22,500 nucleotides of DNA from Cryptomeria japonica (GCF_030272615.1 NW_026728905.1:290001-312500); one strand, 5' to 3'. Positions 1 through 9,786 are shown, counted from the first letter of the stretch. Made by a program: numbers and translations. Notes: generated by a model not told the origin, from the sequence alone.

Positions 1-77
1 TACCAGTGCCAACCCCTTATCCCGCGGTGCGTCCGACACACAGAAATTTCCAAGGCGGCCAAGGAGCCTCCCCGCAT

Positions 78-366
78 AGCAATCGGGGTGTGAGGTTACG
101 GATGCAGCATTGATAGCAATCGAGGTGGGAGGCGAAGGATGCAGAAGTGAGAGCCGAGGGATGTAGCAGAGATAGCAATCGGGGTGTGTGATGCAGAAGA
201 GATAGCAATCGAGGTGTGCGGTGGGAAGGGCCCAGCAGCCAGAATGCATGAAGCGACGGATGAAGCAGTGATGACAACCGGGCTGTGAGGAGAGGAGGGA
301 TGCAGCCAAGAAAGCAATCAGGGCTCGAGGCAAGGGATGCATCAAGGATAGCAATCATGTTGTGAG
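78..366. repeat. Short sub-repeat expansion inside the 188-bp array
   Basis: Only the AGCAATCGGGGTG...GAGGGATGCAG part of the 188-bp unit is reiterated here. AGCAATC or a variant starts at 78, 115, 174, 204, 271, 313 and 350, giving intervals of 37, 59, 30, 67, 42 and 37. The rest of the unit is absent until about 367. The copies are diverged from one another, as expected for an old expansion at the edge of an array. Confidence 0.75.
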
Positions 367-1852
367 GCGAGATTCCAAAGGCTAAACGTGAGAGGCTGCA
401 GGGTCGACTCAGAGAGGTCTATGCATGTGAGAGGCTGAAAGCAAGGTCAACTCGGAGCGGTCTATGCATCGGGCGCGCTTGGGGCGACTACCAGTGCCAA
501 CCCCTTATCCCGCGACGCGTCCGACAAAGAGAACGTTCCAAGGCGGCAGAGGAGGTTACCAGCCGAAGGATGCAGTAGCAATAACAGGTATAGTTCCGCG
601 GCGGCCGAGAAGACTCACCGCATAGGAATCGGGATGCGAGGCGAGGGATGCGGCGGGAAGGCCCCGACGGCTAAACGGAAGAGGCTGCAGGGCCGCCTCG
701 GAATGGTCCAAGCATCGGACGCGATTGGGACGACTACCAGTGCCAACCCCTTATCCCGCGATGCGTCCGATACACAGATAGTTCCAAGGCGGCCGAGGAG
801 CCTCACCGCATATCAATCGGGGTGCGAGGCGAGGGATGGGGCGGGAAGGCCCCAACGGCTAGACGGAAGAGGCTTCAGGGCCACCTCGGAATGCTCCAAG
901 CATCGGACGCGCTTGGGGCGACTACCAGTGCCAACCCCTTATCCCGCGATGCGTCCGATACACAGATGGTTCCAAGGCGGCCGAGGAGCCTCACCGCATA
1001 GCAATCGGGGGTGCGAGGCGAGGGATGGGGCGGGAAGGCCCCAACGGCTAGACGGAAGAGGCTTCAGGGCCGCCTCGGAATGGTCCAAGCATCGGACGCG
1101 CTTGGGGCGACTACCAGTGACAACCCCTCATCCCGCGATGCGTCCGATACGAAGATGGTTCCAAGGCGGCCGAGGAGCCTCACCGCATAGCAATCGGGGT
1201 GCGAGGTGGGGGATGCGGCGAGATGGCCCCAACGGCTAGACGGAAGAGGCCACAGGGCCGCGTCGGAATAGTCCAAGCATCGGACGCGCTTGGGGCGACT
1301 ACCAGTGACAACCCCTTATCCCGCGATGCGTCCGATACGAAGATAGTTCCAAGGCGGCCGAGGAGCCTCACCGCATAGCAATCCGGGTGCGAGGTGGGGG
1401 ATGCGGCGAGATGGCCCCAACGGCTAGACGGAAGAGGCTGCAGGGCCGCCTCGGAATAGTCCAAGCATCGGACGCGCTTGGGGCGACTACCAGTGACAAC
1501 CCCTTATCCCGCGATGCTTCCGATACGAAGACAGTTCCAAGGCGGCCGAGGAGCCTCACCGCATAGCAATGGGGGTGCGAGGTGAGGGATGCGGCGAGAT
1601 GGCCCCAACGGCTAGACGGAAGAGGCCACAGGGCCGCCTCGGAATAGTCCAAGCATCGGACGCGCTTGGGGCGACTACCAGTGACAACCCCTTATCCCGC
1701 GATGCATCCGATACGAAGATAGTTCCCAGGCGGCCGAGGAGCCTCACCGCATAGCAATCGGGGTGCGAGGCGAGGGATGCGGCGAGATGGCCCCAAAGGG
1801 TAGACGGAAGAGGCTGCGGGGCCGCCTCGGAATAGTCCAAGCATCGAACGCG

Positions 1853-2011
1853 CTTGGGGCGACTACCACTGCCAACCCCTTATCCCGCGATGCGTCCGAT
1901 ACACAGATAGTTCCGAGGCGGCCGAGGAGCTGGGGGATGCGGCGAGATGGCCCCAACGGCTAGACGGAAGAGGCTGCAGGGCCGCCTCGGAATAGTCCAA
2001 GCATCGGACGC
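1853..2011. repeat. 160-bp deleted unit of the 188-bp array
   Basis: The interval from 1852 to 2012 is 160 instead of 188. At 1930/1931 the sequence jumps from GCCGAGGAGC directly to TGGGGGATGCGG. This removes the 28 bases that run from CTCACCGCATAG to GTGCGAGG in neighbouring units. The deletion is a useful length marker within the array. Confidence 0.9.
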
Positions 2012-2387
2012 GCTTGGGGCGACTACCAGTGACAACCCCTTATCCCGCGATGCGTCCGATACACAGATAGTTCCGAGGCGGCCAAGGAGCCTCACCGCAT
2101 AGCAATCGTGGTGCGAGGTGGGGGATGCAGCGAGATGGCCCCAACGGCTAGACGGAAGAGGCTGCAGGGCCGCCTCGGAATGGTCCAAGCATCGGACGCG
2201 CTTGGGGCGACTACCACTGCCAACCCCTTATCCCGCGATGCGTCCGATACACAGATAGTTCCAAGTCGGCCGAGGAGCCTCACCGAATAGCAATCGGGGT
2301 GCGAGGCGAGGGATGCGGCGAGAAAGCCCCAACGGCTAGAGGGAAGAGGCTTCAGGTCCGCCTCGGAATGGTCCAAGCATCGGACGC

Positions 2388-5208
2388 GCTTGGGGCGACT
2401 ACCAGTGACAACCCCTTATCCCGCGACGCGTCCGATACACAGATAGTTCCAAGGCGGCCGAGGAGCCTCACCGCATAGCAATCGGGGTGCGAGGCGAGGG
2501 ATGCGGCGAGAAGGACCCAACGGCTAGACGGAAGAGGCTTCAGGGCCGCCTCGGAATGGTCCAAGCATCGGACGCGCTTGGGGCGACTACCAGTGACAAC
2601 CCCTTATCCCGCGACGCGTCCGATACACAGATAGTTCCAAGGCGGCCGAGGAGCCTCACCGCATAGCAATCGGGGTGCGAGGCGAGGGATGCGGCGAGAA
2701 GGACCCAACGGCTAGACGGAAGAGGCTTCAGGTCCGCCTCGGAATGGTCCAAGCATCGGACGCGCTTGGGGCGACTACCAGTGACAACCCCTTATCCCGC
2801 GACGCGTCCGATACACAGATAGTTCCAAGGCGGCCGAGGAGCCTCACCGCATAGCAATCGGGGTGCGAGGCGAGGGATGCGGCGAGAAGGACCCAACGGC
2901 TAGACGGAAGAGGCTTCAGGGCCGCCTCGGAATGGTCCAAGCATCGGACGCGCTTGGGGCGACTACCAGTGACAACCCCTTATCCCGCGATGCGTCCGAT
3001 ACACAGATAGTTCCAAGGCGGCCGAGGAGCCTCACCGCATAGCAATCGGGGTGCGAGGCGAGGGATGCGGCGAGAAGGACCCAACGGCTAGACGGAAGAG
3101 GCTTCAGGGCCGCCTCGGAATGGTCCAAGCATCGGACGCGCTTGGGGCGACTACCAGTGACAACCCCTTATCCCGCGACGCGTCCGATACACAGATAGTT
3201 CCAAGGCGGCCGAGGAGCCTCACCGCATAGCAATCGGGGTGCGAGGCGAGGGATGCGGCAAGAAGGACCCAACGGCTAGACGGAAGAGGCTTCAGGGCCG
3301 CCTCGGAATGGTCCAAGCATCGGACGCGCTTGGGGCGACTACCAGTGACAACCCCTTATCCCGCGACGCGTCCGATACACAGATAGTTCCAAGGCGGCCG
3401 AGGAGCCTCACCGCATAGCAATCGGGGTGCGAGGCGAGGGATGCGGCGAGAAGGACCCAACGGCTAGACGGAAGAGGCTTCAGGTCCGCCTCGGAATGGT
3501 CCAAGCATCGGACGCGCTTGGGGCGACTACCAGTGACAACCCCTTATCCCGCGACGCGTCCGATACACAGATAGTTCCAAGGCGGCCGAGGAGCCTCACC
3601 GCATAGCAATCGGGGTGCGAGGCGAGGGATGCGGCGAGAAGGACCCAACGGCTAGACGGAAGAGGCTTCAGGGCCGCCTCGGAATGGTCCAAGCATCGGA
3701 CGCGCTTGGGGCGACTACCAGTGACAACCCCTTATCCCGCGACGCGTCCGATACACAGATAGTTCCAAGGCGGCCGAGGAGCCTCACCGCATAGCAATCG
3801 GGGTGCGAGGCGAGGGATGCGGCGAGAAGGACCCAACGGCTAGACGGAAGAGGCTTCAGGGCCGCCTCGGAATGGTCCAAGCATCGGACGCGCTTGGGGC
3901 GACTACCAGTGACAACCCCTTATCCCGCGATGCGTCCGATACACAGATAGTTCCAAGGCGGCCGAGGAGCCTCACCGCATAGCAATCGGGGTGCGAGGCG
4001 AGGGATGCGGCGAGAAGGACCCAACGGCTAGACGGAAGAGGCTTCAGGGCCGCCTCGGAATGGTCCAAGCATCGGACGCGCTTGGGGCGACTACCAGTGA
4101 CAACCCCTTATCCCGCGACGCGTCCGATACACAGATAGTTCCAAGGCGGCCGAGGAGCCTCACCGCATAGCAATCGGGGTGCGAGGCGAGGGATGCGGCG
4201 AGAAGGACCCAACGGCTAGACGGAAGAGGCTTCAGGGCCGCCTCGGAATGGTCCAAGCATCGGACGCGCTTGGGGCGACTACCAGTGACAACCCCTTATC
4301 CCGCGACGCGTCCGATACACAGATAGTTCCAAGGCGGCCGAGGAGCCTCACCGCATAGCAATCGGGGTGCGAGGCGAGGGATGCGGCGAGAAGGACCCAA
4401 CGGCTAGACGGAAGAGGCTTCAGGGCCGCCTCGGAATGGTCCAAGCATCGGACGCGCTTGGGGCGACTACCAGTGACAACCCCTTATCCCGCGACGCGTC
4501 CGATACACAGATAGTTCCAAGGCGGCCGAGGAGCCTCACCGCATAGCAATCGGGGTGCGAGGCGAGGGATGCGGCGAGAAGGACCCAACGGCTAGACGGA
4601 AGAGGCTTCAGGGCCGCCTGGGAATGGTCCATGCATCGCACGCGCTTGGGGCGACTACCAGTGACAACCCCTTATCCCGCGACGCGTCCGATACACAGAT
4701 AGTTCCAAGGCGGCCGAGGAGCCTCACCGCATAGCAATCGGGGTGCGAGGCGAGGGATGCGGCGAGAAGGACCCAACGGCTAGACGGAAGAGGCTTCAGG
4801 GCCGCCTCGGAATGGTCCAAGCATCGGACGCGCTTGGGGCGACTACCAGTGACAACCCCTTATCCCGCGACGCGTCCGATACACAGATAGTTCCAAGGCG
4901 GCCGAGGAGCCTCACCGCATAGCAATCGGGGTGCGAGTCGAGGGATGCGGCGAGAAGGACCCAACGGCTAGACGGAAGAGGCTTCAGGGCCGCCTCGGAA
5001 TGGTCCAAGCATCGGACGCGCTTGGGGCGACTACCAGTGACAACCCCTTATCCCGCGATGCGTCTGATACACAGATAGTTCCAAGGCGGCCGAGGAGCCT
5101 CACCGCATAGCAATCGGGGTGCGAGGCAAGGGATGCGGCGAGAAGGACCCAACGGCTAGACGGAAGAGGCTTCAGGGCCGCCTCGGAATGGTCCAAGCAT
5201 CGGACGCG
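2388..5208. repeat. Homogenised core of the 188-bp array
   Basis: Fifteen consecutive intervals of exactly 188 bases separate the sixteen landmarks from 2388 to 5208. Units differ by only a few substitutions, for example GACGCG versus GATGCG, GGGCCGCC versus GGTCCGCC, and CGAGAAGG versus CAAGAAGG at about 3257. The units left of 2200 differ at many more sites. Many of the remaining variants are C/T changes at CpG, which fits cytosine deamination. I see no regular multi-unit higher-order period: the GGTCCGCC variant sits near 2356, 2732 and 3484. Confidence 0.9.
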
Positions 5209-5670
5209 CTTGGGGCGACTACCGTTGCCAACCCCTTATCCCGCGATGCGTCTGATACACAGATAGTTCCGAGGCGGCCGAGGAGCCTCACCGCATAGCA
5301 ATCGGGTTGCGAGGCAGATTATTGGGAAGGGAACCCCCTGGGATGCGGCTCAAGCAGTGCCCAAAGGGACTGGAATGCGGAATCACATCGAGAGACCCAA
5401 ATGCTATACGAGGGCTCAAATCGAATTATCGATTTGGCCACGACATGGACGCATCGGAACGACTACCTTTGCCGAACCACTCGCAATTGCATCCATACCG
5501 AAACCAATAGACATTTCCGTTAGAGCCCTCGCATAGCATTCGGGAATCTCGCATGCCCCTCTAAATCGACCAATGCTGGCGCTCAACGAAAATCCGAGCG
5601 CTACCACCGTTCGAGCGCCAGCATTGGTCGAGTTAGAGGGGCACGGGGGAGAATGCTCCAGTCAACACCT

Positions 5671-5697
5671 CCCCTATATAAGTTATTTGTCCGATTC
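5671..5697 (-). promoter_or_regulatory. Pol I-like promoter block, copy 1
   Basis: This is the leftmost of 13 copies. Seen: + strand CCCCTATATAAGTTATTTG followed by TCCGATTC; the minus strand reads CTTATATAGGGGAGG. Known: plant rRNA polymerase I start sites lie in a TATATA(N)GGGG element, with the start at the A before the G run, and the core promoter covers about 35 bases upstream. The part conserved in all 13 copies lies mostly on the upstream side when read on the minus strand, as expected for such a core. As the copy nearest the 188-bp array, it would be the best candidate for a gene promoter. Alternative: a polymerase II TATA box on the + strand. Confidence 0.5.
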
Positions 5698-6160
5698 TCG
5701 CACAACCGTAGTCTGCCTCGTCGAATCAAACAACGGTCCCAGATTCCGACTTCCGTTCCGTAGAGACCCAAAAGCTAGATGGAGGCTCGCAAGAAAGAGA
5801 GTCGGCGCATAGCAATCGGGTTTCTCGAACGTTTAGGGACCGAGCTCACTTGCGGATAGGGCAAAATCCGCCAAGCAACCCAAAAGCTAGACGGGGGCTC
5901 GAATCGAATCGCCTAGGCGGCCACAACAACGACGTGTTGGATCGACTACCAGTGCCAAACCATTCAGCAAGACTAGTCTGTGTCGAGGCCGGATAGAGAT
6001 TCTCAGAGAGCGCCCGTATAGCATTTAGGAGACCTGCCGCGTCCCTCACACTCGACAAATGGTGGTGCACGTTTATAAATCCGAGCGATCCCAACCCTTT
6101 CAAGCACCAACATCGGTCGAGATAGAGGGGCACGGAGGGGGCTGCGTGAGACAACACAGT

Positions 6161-6187
6161 CCCCTATATAAGTTATTTGTCCGATTC
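6161..6187 (-). promoter_or_regulatory. Pol I-like promoter block, copy 2
   Basis: The TATATAGGGG core is intact on the minus strand, 490 bases right of copy 1. It differs from most copies just past the G run, reading ACAGTCCCC instead of ACCTCCCC on the + strand, so conservation stops at the GGGG side while the upstream side is kept. Confidence 0.45.
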
Positions 6188-6601
6188 TCACACATCCGAA
6201 GAATGGTCATCAAATCGGACAACAGCCCAAACTTCCGACTTCCGTCCCAGAAAGCCCAAGAGCTATCTAAAACGTTCATGGCCGGAACTCGATCGCGGCT
6301 ATACCAGTCCGCCAAGCAACCCAAAAGCTAGACTGGAGCTCTAGTCGAATCACCTCTGTGGCCATTGCAAGGACGTGTTGGAGCGACTACCATTGCCGAA
6401 CCATTCCGCAGGTCGAGTCCATACCAAGGCCGCATAGAGATTCACGATGAGCTCCTGCATAGCAATCAGGAGACTTGCCGTGTCCATCACAATCGATAAA
6501 TCCTGGTGCAAGATTTTTGCATCCGAGCGCTCCAACCAGTCGAGCACCAGCATCAATCGACATAAACGGGCACGGGGGGAGGATGCTCGAGAACACTACC
6601 T

Positions 6602-6628
6602 CCCCTATATAAGTTATTTGTCCGATTC
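6602..6628 (-). promoter_or_regulatory. Pol I-like promoter block, copy 3
   Basis: Minus-strand CTTATATAGGGGAGG, 441 bases right of copy 2. It has the AAGTTATTTG variant shared by the three left copies; the ten right-hand copies have AGCTATTTG. Confidence 0.45.
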
Positions 6629-6739
6629 TCAAGCAGCCGAAGTCTGGTCATCGAATCGGGTCAAAGACCACAACTTCCGACTTTACCCACAATGCAAGTC
6701 ATCGAATCGAACATCGGCCCCCGAGTCGGACTCCATGCG

Positions 6740-7084
6740 TATGTCAGGTCATCGGACCCAAATTCCGCCTTCCTGCGCATGGCGGGCCATCAATATCAAC
6801 TCGGTCATCGGACCCAAACTCCGCCTTTCTGCGCATGGCACGCCTTCAAATCGGTCATCGGACCCAAATTCCGCCTTCCTGTGCATGGCGGGCCATCAAC
6901 ATCAACTCGGTCATCGGACCCAAATTCCGCCTTTCTGCGCATGGCACGCCATCAACTCGGTCATCGGACCCAAATTCCGCCTTCCTGCGCATGGCAGGTC
7001 ATCGGACACAAATTCAGACCTCGCCAATATGCCTACGTATCGAATCGGTCATCGGACCCAACTTCCGACTTCATCCATACTGTA
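6740..7084. repeat. 38-56 bp short tandem repeats
   Basis: The element TCATCGGACCCAAA is repeated at 6749, 6805, 6855, 6911, 6961, 6999 and 7049. The intervals of 56, 50, 56, 50, 38 and 50 alternate at first. Each is followed by TTCCGCCTT.CTGCGCATGGC or a variant. One or two copies of the same element occur in each 311-bp unit to the right, so this looks like a local expansion of that part of the unit. No gene is visible. Confidence 0.85.
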
Positions 7085-7146
7085 GGGTCTTTGAGGTTGG
7101 CGCGGTGCGCTCAACCCGGGGAGTCGACCCATCGAAGCATACACCT

Positions 7147-7173
7147 CCCCTATATAAGCTATTTGTCCGATTC
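7147..7173 (-). promoter_or_regulatory. Pol I-like promoter block, copy 4
   Basis: Minus-strand CTTATATAGGGGAGG in the first 311-bp unit, 545 bases right of copy 3. The flank on the + strand right side is CCCACACCTGTGTAG. Confidence 0.45.
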
Positions 7174-7457
7174 CCACACCTGTGTAGTTTGCACCTCTGA
7201 CCAGGACATCGACCCCAACTTCCGAACTCGACTGCAACGACGGCACCAGCGCCTTGGTGCGCACCTTGCGACGCACAGTCCCAACATTCGCCTTCCTGCA
7301 CATGGCAGGTCATCGGACCCAAATTCCGACCTCGCGAGTATGCCTACATATCGAATCGGTCATCGGACACAACTTCCGACTTCATCCATACCGTAGGGTC
7401 TTTGAGGTTGGCGCGGTGCGCTCAACCCGGGGAGTCGACCCAACGAAGCATACACCT

Positions 7458-7484
7458 CCCCTATATAAGCTATTTGTCCGATTC
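7458..7484 (-). promoter_or_regulatory. Pol I-like promoter block, copy 5
   Basis: Second 311-bp unit. The block is identical to copy 4 and exactly 311 bases from it. Confidence 0.45.
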
Positions 7485-7768
7485 CCACACCTGTGTAGTT
7501 TGCACCTCCGATCAGGACATCGACCCCAACTTCCGAACTCGCCTGCAACGACCGAACCAGCGCCTTGGTGCGCACCTTGCAACGCACAGTGCCAACATTC
7601 GCCTTCCTGCACATGGCAGGTCATCGGACCCAAATTCCGACCTCGCGAGTATGCCTACATATCGAATCGGTCATCGGACCCAACTTCCGACTTCATCCAT
7701 ACCGTAGGGTCTTTGAGGTTGGCGCGGTGCGCTCAACCCGGGGAGTCGACCCAACGAAGCATACACCT

Positions 7769-7795
7769 CCCCTATATAAGCTATTTGTCCGATTC
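7769..7795 (-). promoter_or_regulatory. Pol I-like promoter block, copy 6
   Basis: Third 311-bp unit, exactly 311 bases from copy 5, with an unchanged core. Confidence 0.45.
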
Positions 7796-8079
7796 CCACA
7801 CCTGTGTAGCTTGCACCTCCGATCAGGACATCGACCCCAACTTCCGAACTCGACTAAAAAGACCGCACCAGCACCTTGGTGTGCACCTTGCAACGCACAG
7901 TGCCAACATTCGCCTTCCTGCACATGGCAGGTCATCGGACCCAAATTCCGACCTCATGAGCATACCTACTAATCGAATCGGTCATCGGACCCAACTTCCG
8001 ACTTCATCCATACCGTAGGGTCTTTGAGGTTGGCGCGGTGCGCTCAACCTGGGGAGTCGACCCATCGAAGCATACACCT

Positions 8080-8106
8080 CCCCTATATAAGCTATTTGTC
8101 CGATTC
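8080..8106 (-). promoter_or_regulatory. Pol I-like promoter block, copy 7
   Basis: Fourth 311-bp unit. The core is unchanged. The flank reads CCGACACCTGTGTAG instead of CCCACACC. This unit is interrupted about 90 bases further right by the 52-bp array. Confidence 0.45.
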
Positions 8107-8202
8107 CGACACCTGTGTAGTTTGCACCTCCGCTCAGGACATCGACCCCAACTTCCGAACTCGCCTGCAACGACCGAACCAGCGCCTTGGTGCGCACCAA
8201 AA

Positions 8203-8771
8203 GTGCGCACTTTTGGAGGGCACTTTTGTGCGCTCCAAAGGTGCGCACTTTTGGAGGGCACTTTTTGGAGGGCACTTTTGTGCGCTCCAAAGGTGCGCAC
8301 TTTTGGAGGGCACTTTTTGGAGGGCACTTTTCTGCGCTCCAAAGGTGCGCACTTTTGGAGGGCACTTTTTGGAGGGCACTTTTCTGCGCTCCAAAGGTGC
8401 GCACTTTTGGAGGGCACTTTTTGGAGGGCACTTTTCTGCGCTCCAAAGGTGCGCACTTTTGGAGGGCACTTTTTGGAGGGCACTTTTCTGCGCTCCAAAG
8501 GTGCGCACTTTTGGAGGGCACTTTTGTGCACTCCAAAGGTGCACACTTTTGGAGGGCACTTTTTGGAGGGCACTTTTCTGCACTCCAAAGGTGCGCACTT
8601 TTGGAGGGCACTTTTTGGAGGGCACTTTTGTGCGCTCCAAAGGTGCGCACTTTTGGAGGGCACTTTTTGGAGGGCACTTTTGTGCGCTCCAAAGGTGCGC
8701 ACTTTTGGAGGGCACTTTTGTGCACTCCAAAGGTGCGCACTTTTGGAGGGCACTTTTCCTGCGCTCCAAAG
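8203..8771. repeat. 52/38-bp palindromic tandem array
   Basis: Twelve head-to-tail units start at GTGCGCAC (GTGCACAC in the eighth): 8203, 8241, 8293, 8345, 8397, 8449, 8501, 8539, 8591, 8643, 8695 and 8733. Lengths are 38, 52, 52, 52, 52, 52, 38, 52, 52, 52, 38 and 39. The long form arises from the short one by an internal 14-base duplication (TGGAGGGCACTTTT). Each junction forms a near-perfect 24-base palindrome, for example 8285-8308 with 11 of 12 pairs. The array opens with the perfect palindrome CCAAAAGTGCGCACTTTTGG (8197-8216). All six frames are open for hundreds of bases because the motif lacks stop codons, so the long frames here are not genes. There are no unique spacers, so it is not a CRISPR array. 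Confidence 0.95.
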
Positions 8772-8910
8772 GTGCACACCTAGGTGAGCACCTTCGACCA
8801 CACCTTGTAGCACACCAAACTCTGACTTTCGACTTCATCCGCAATGCAGGGTCTTTGAGGTTGGCGCAATGCGCACAACCAGGGGAGTCGACCCATCAAA
8901 CCCAACACCT

Positions 8911-8937
8911 CCCCTATATAAGCTATTTGTCTGATTC
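8911..8937 (-). promoter_or_regulatory. Pol I-like promoter block, copy 8
   Basis: First 157-bp unit, 831 bases right of copy 7 because the 52-bp array lies between. The upstream side reads TCTGATTC instead of TCCGATTC on the + strand. Confidence 0.45.
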
Positions 8938-9067
8938 TCATACATGCGTAGCCTGCAGGAGCAATTAGGACATCGACCCCAACTTTCGGCTTCTAAACGA
9001 AAACAAGGTCTTTGAGGTTGGTGTAATGCGAACAACTAGGGGAGTCAACCCATCAAACCCAACACCT

Positions 9068-9094
9068 CCCCTATATAAGCTATTTGTCTGATTC
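9068..9094 (-). promoter_or_regulatory. Pol I-like promoter block, copy 9
   Basis: Second 157-bp unit, exactly 157 bases from copy 8, with the same TCTGATTC variant. Confidence 0.45.
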
Positions 9095-9224
9095 TCATAC
9101 ATGTGTAGTCTACAGGAGCAATTAGGACATCGACCCCAACTTTTGACTTCTTAACGAAAACAAGGTCTTTGAGGTTGACGTAATGCGCACAACCAGGGGA
9201 GTCGACCCATCAAACCCAACACCT

Positions 9225-9251
9225 CCCCTATATAAGCTATTTGTCCGATTC
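9225..9251 (-). promoter_or_regulatory. Pol I-like promoter block, copy 10
   Basis: Third 157-bp unit. It has the TCCGATTC form, as in the left-hand families. Confidence 0.45.
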
Positions 9252-9381
9252 TCATACATGTGTAGCCTACAGGAGCCATTAGGACATTGACCCCAACTTT
9301 TGACTTCTTAACGAAAACAAGGTCTTTGAGGTTGGCGTAATGCGCACAACCAAGGGAGTTGACCCATCAAACCCAACACCT

Positions 9382-9408
9382 CCCCTATATAAGCTATTTG
9401 TCTGATTC
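9382..9408 (-). promoter_or_regulatory. Pol I-like promoter block, copy 11
   Basis: Fourth 157-bp-type unit (the one lengthened to 220), 157 bases right of copy 10, with the TCTGATTC form. Confidence 0.45.
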
Positions 9409-9601
9409 TCATACATGTGTAGCCTGCAACAACGATTAGGACATCCACCCCAACTTCTGAATTCGTCTGCGTTGACCGCACCAAAGGTGCACGCCTTGGT
9501 GCTCACCAAAATCCGACTTCCGACTTCTTCTGCTATGCGGGGTCTTTGAGGTTGGCGCAGTGCGCACAACCAGGGGAGTCAACCCACCGAATGCAACACC
9601 T

Positions 9602-9628
9602 CCCCTATATAAGCTATTTGTCTGATTC
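9602..9628 (-). promoter_or_regulatory. Pol I-like promoter block, copy 12
   Basis: 220 bases right of copy 11 because of the 63 extra bases between them. The core is intact, with TCTGATTC. Confidence 0.45.
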
Positions 9629-9758
9629 TCATACATGCGTAGACTGCAGCAATGATTAGGACATCCACCCCAACTTTTGACTTCTTAAACAAGACAGGGT
9701 CTTTGAAGTTGGTGCAGTGCACACAACCAGGGGAGTCGACCCATCAAACGCAACACCT

Positions 9759-9786
9759 CCCCTATATAAAGCTATTTGTCCGATTC
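9759..9786 (-). promoter_or_regulatory. Pol I-like promoter block, copy 13
   Basis: Rightmost copy, nearest the 5S genes. It has one extra base (TATATAAAGC instead of TATATAAGC on the + strand), which shifts the spacing upstream of the core. It is the only copy with an indel within the block. Confidence 0.4.

Larger units (their letters stand above)
1..5316. repeat. 188-bp tandem repeat array
   Basis: A direct tandem array fills the first 5.3 kb. The landmark GCTTGGGGCGACTAC recurs at 478, 723 (as GATTGGGACGACTAC), 911, 1100, 1288, 1476, 1664, 1852, 2012, 2200, 2388 and then every 188 bases to 5208. A further partial unit is already running at base 1, so the array extends off the left edge. 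Other unit landmarks are CCGCATAGCAATCGGGGTG, AACGGCTAGACGGAAGAGG and CCCTTATCCCGCGA. The last unit loses similarity at about 5316. The unit is close to nucleosome-repeat length and 188 is not a multiple of three, so the 70-94 codon frames in each unit are not one continuous reading frame. It could be an ordinary satellite. Its similarity to the promoter-bearing units at 5.4-6.4 kb instead suggests subrepeats of a ribosomal spacer, possibly external transcribed spacer. The array is certain; the role is inferred. Confidence 0.97.
5317..6640. repeat. Promoter-bearing spacer units of ~490 and ~441 bp
   Basis: Three related, diverged units each carry the CCCCTATATAAG block (5671, 6161, 6602). Shared parts, left to right, are: a CCCAAAAGCTAGAC-type element (about 5394, 5765, 5878, 6318); a GCGACTACC.TTGCC.AACCA element (about 5460, 5945, 6385); a GCATAGCA element; a GAGGGGCACGG.GG element (about 5636, 6125, 6570); then the TATATA block and a CTTCCGACTT tail. 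The CTAGAC and GCGACTACCAGTGCCAA elements match parts of the 188-bp unit, so the two families share ancestry. No gene is credible here. If transcription runs leftward, these would be successive promoter plus leader units next to an external transcribed spacer. Confidence 0.75.
7085..8198. repeat. 311-bp tandem repeats
   Basis: The module GGGTCTTTGAGGTTGGCGCG begins at 7085, 7396, 7707 and 8018, spaced exactly 311. Each unit continues with GGGGAGTCGACCCA, the CCCCTATATAAG block, ACATCGACCCCAACTTCCG, a GCGCCTTGGTGCGCACC element, CCTGCACATGGCAGGTCATCGG and ACTTCATCCATACCGTAG. The fourth unit is broken after GCGCCTTGGTGCGCACC (about 8198), where a different array takes over. The first half of the unit matches the 157-bp units at 8.8-9.8 kb, so 311 is roughly a 157-bp unit plus about 154 bases of other spacer. 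Frames of 80-250 codons here are artefacts of the repeats. Confidence 0.95.

Noticed and set aside
615-5196. Serial minus-strand frames of 70-94 codons beginning MDHSEA or MDYSEA
   Set aside because: One frame per 188-bp unit, broken in each unit because 188 is not a multiple of three. They are near identical because the DNA is, not because a protein is conserved.
6447-8018. Frames of 121-254 codons rich in GHRTQ and SSDPNS repeats
   Set aside because: They translate the TCATCGGACCCAAATTCCG repeat and the 311-bp units in three frames. The 50/56-base spacing shifts frame between copies.
8203-8771. CRISPR-like array
   Set aside because: Units abut without unique spacers, the length varies by a 14-base internal duplication, and the setting is a plant nuclear ribosomal spacer.
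7982-8968. Overlapping frames of 198-314 codons on both strands over the 52-bp array
   Set aside because: They come from one repeated stop-free motif readable in all frames. No start context, domain or codon signal distinguishes one frame.
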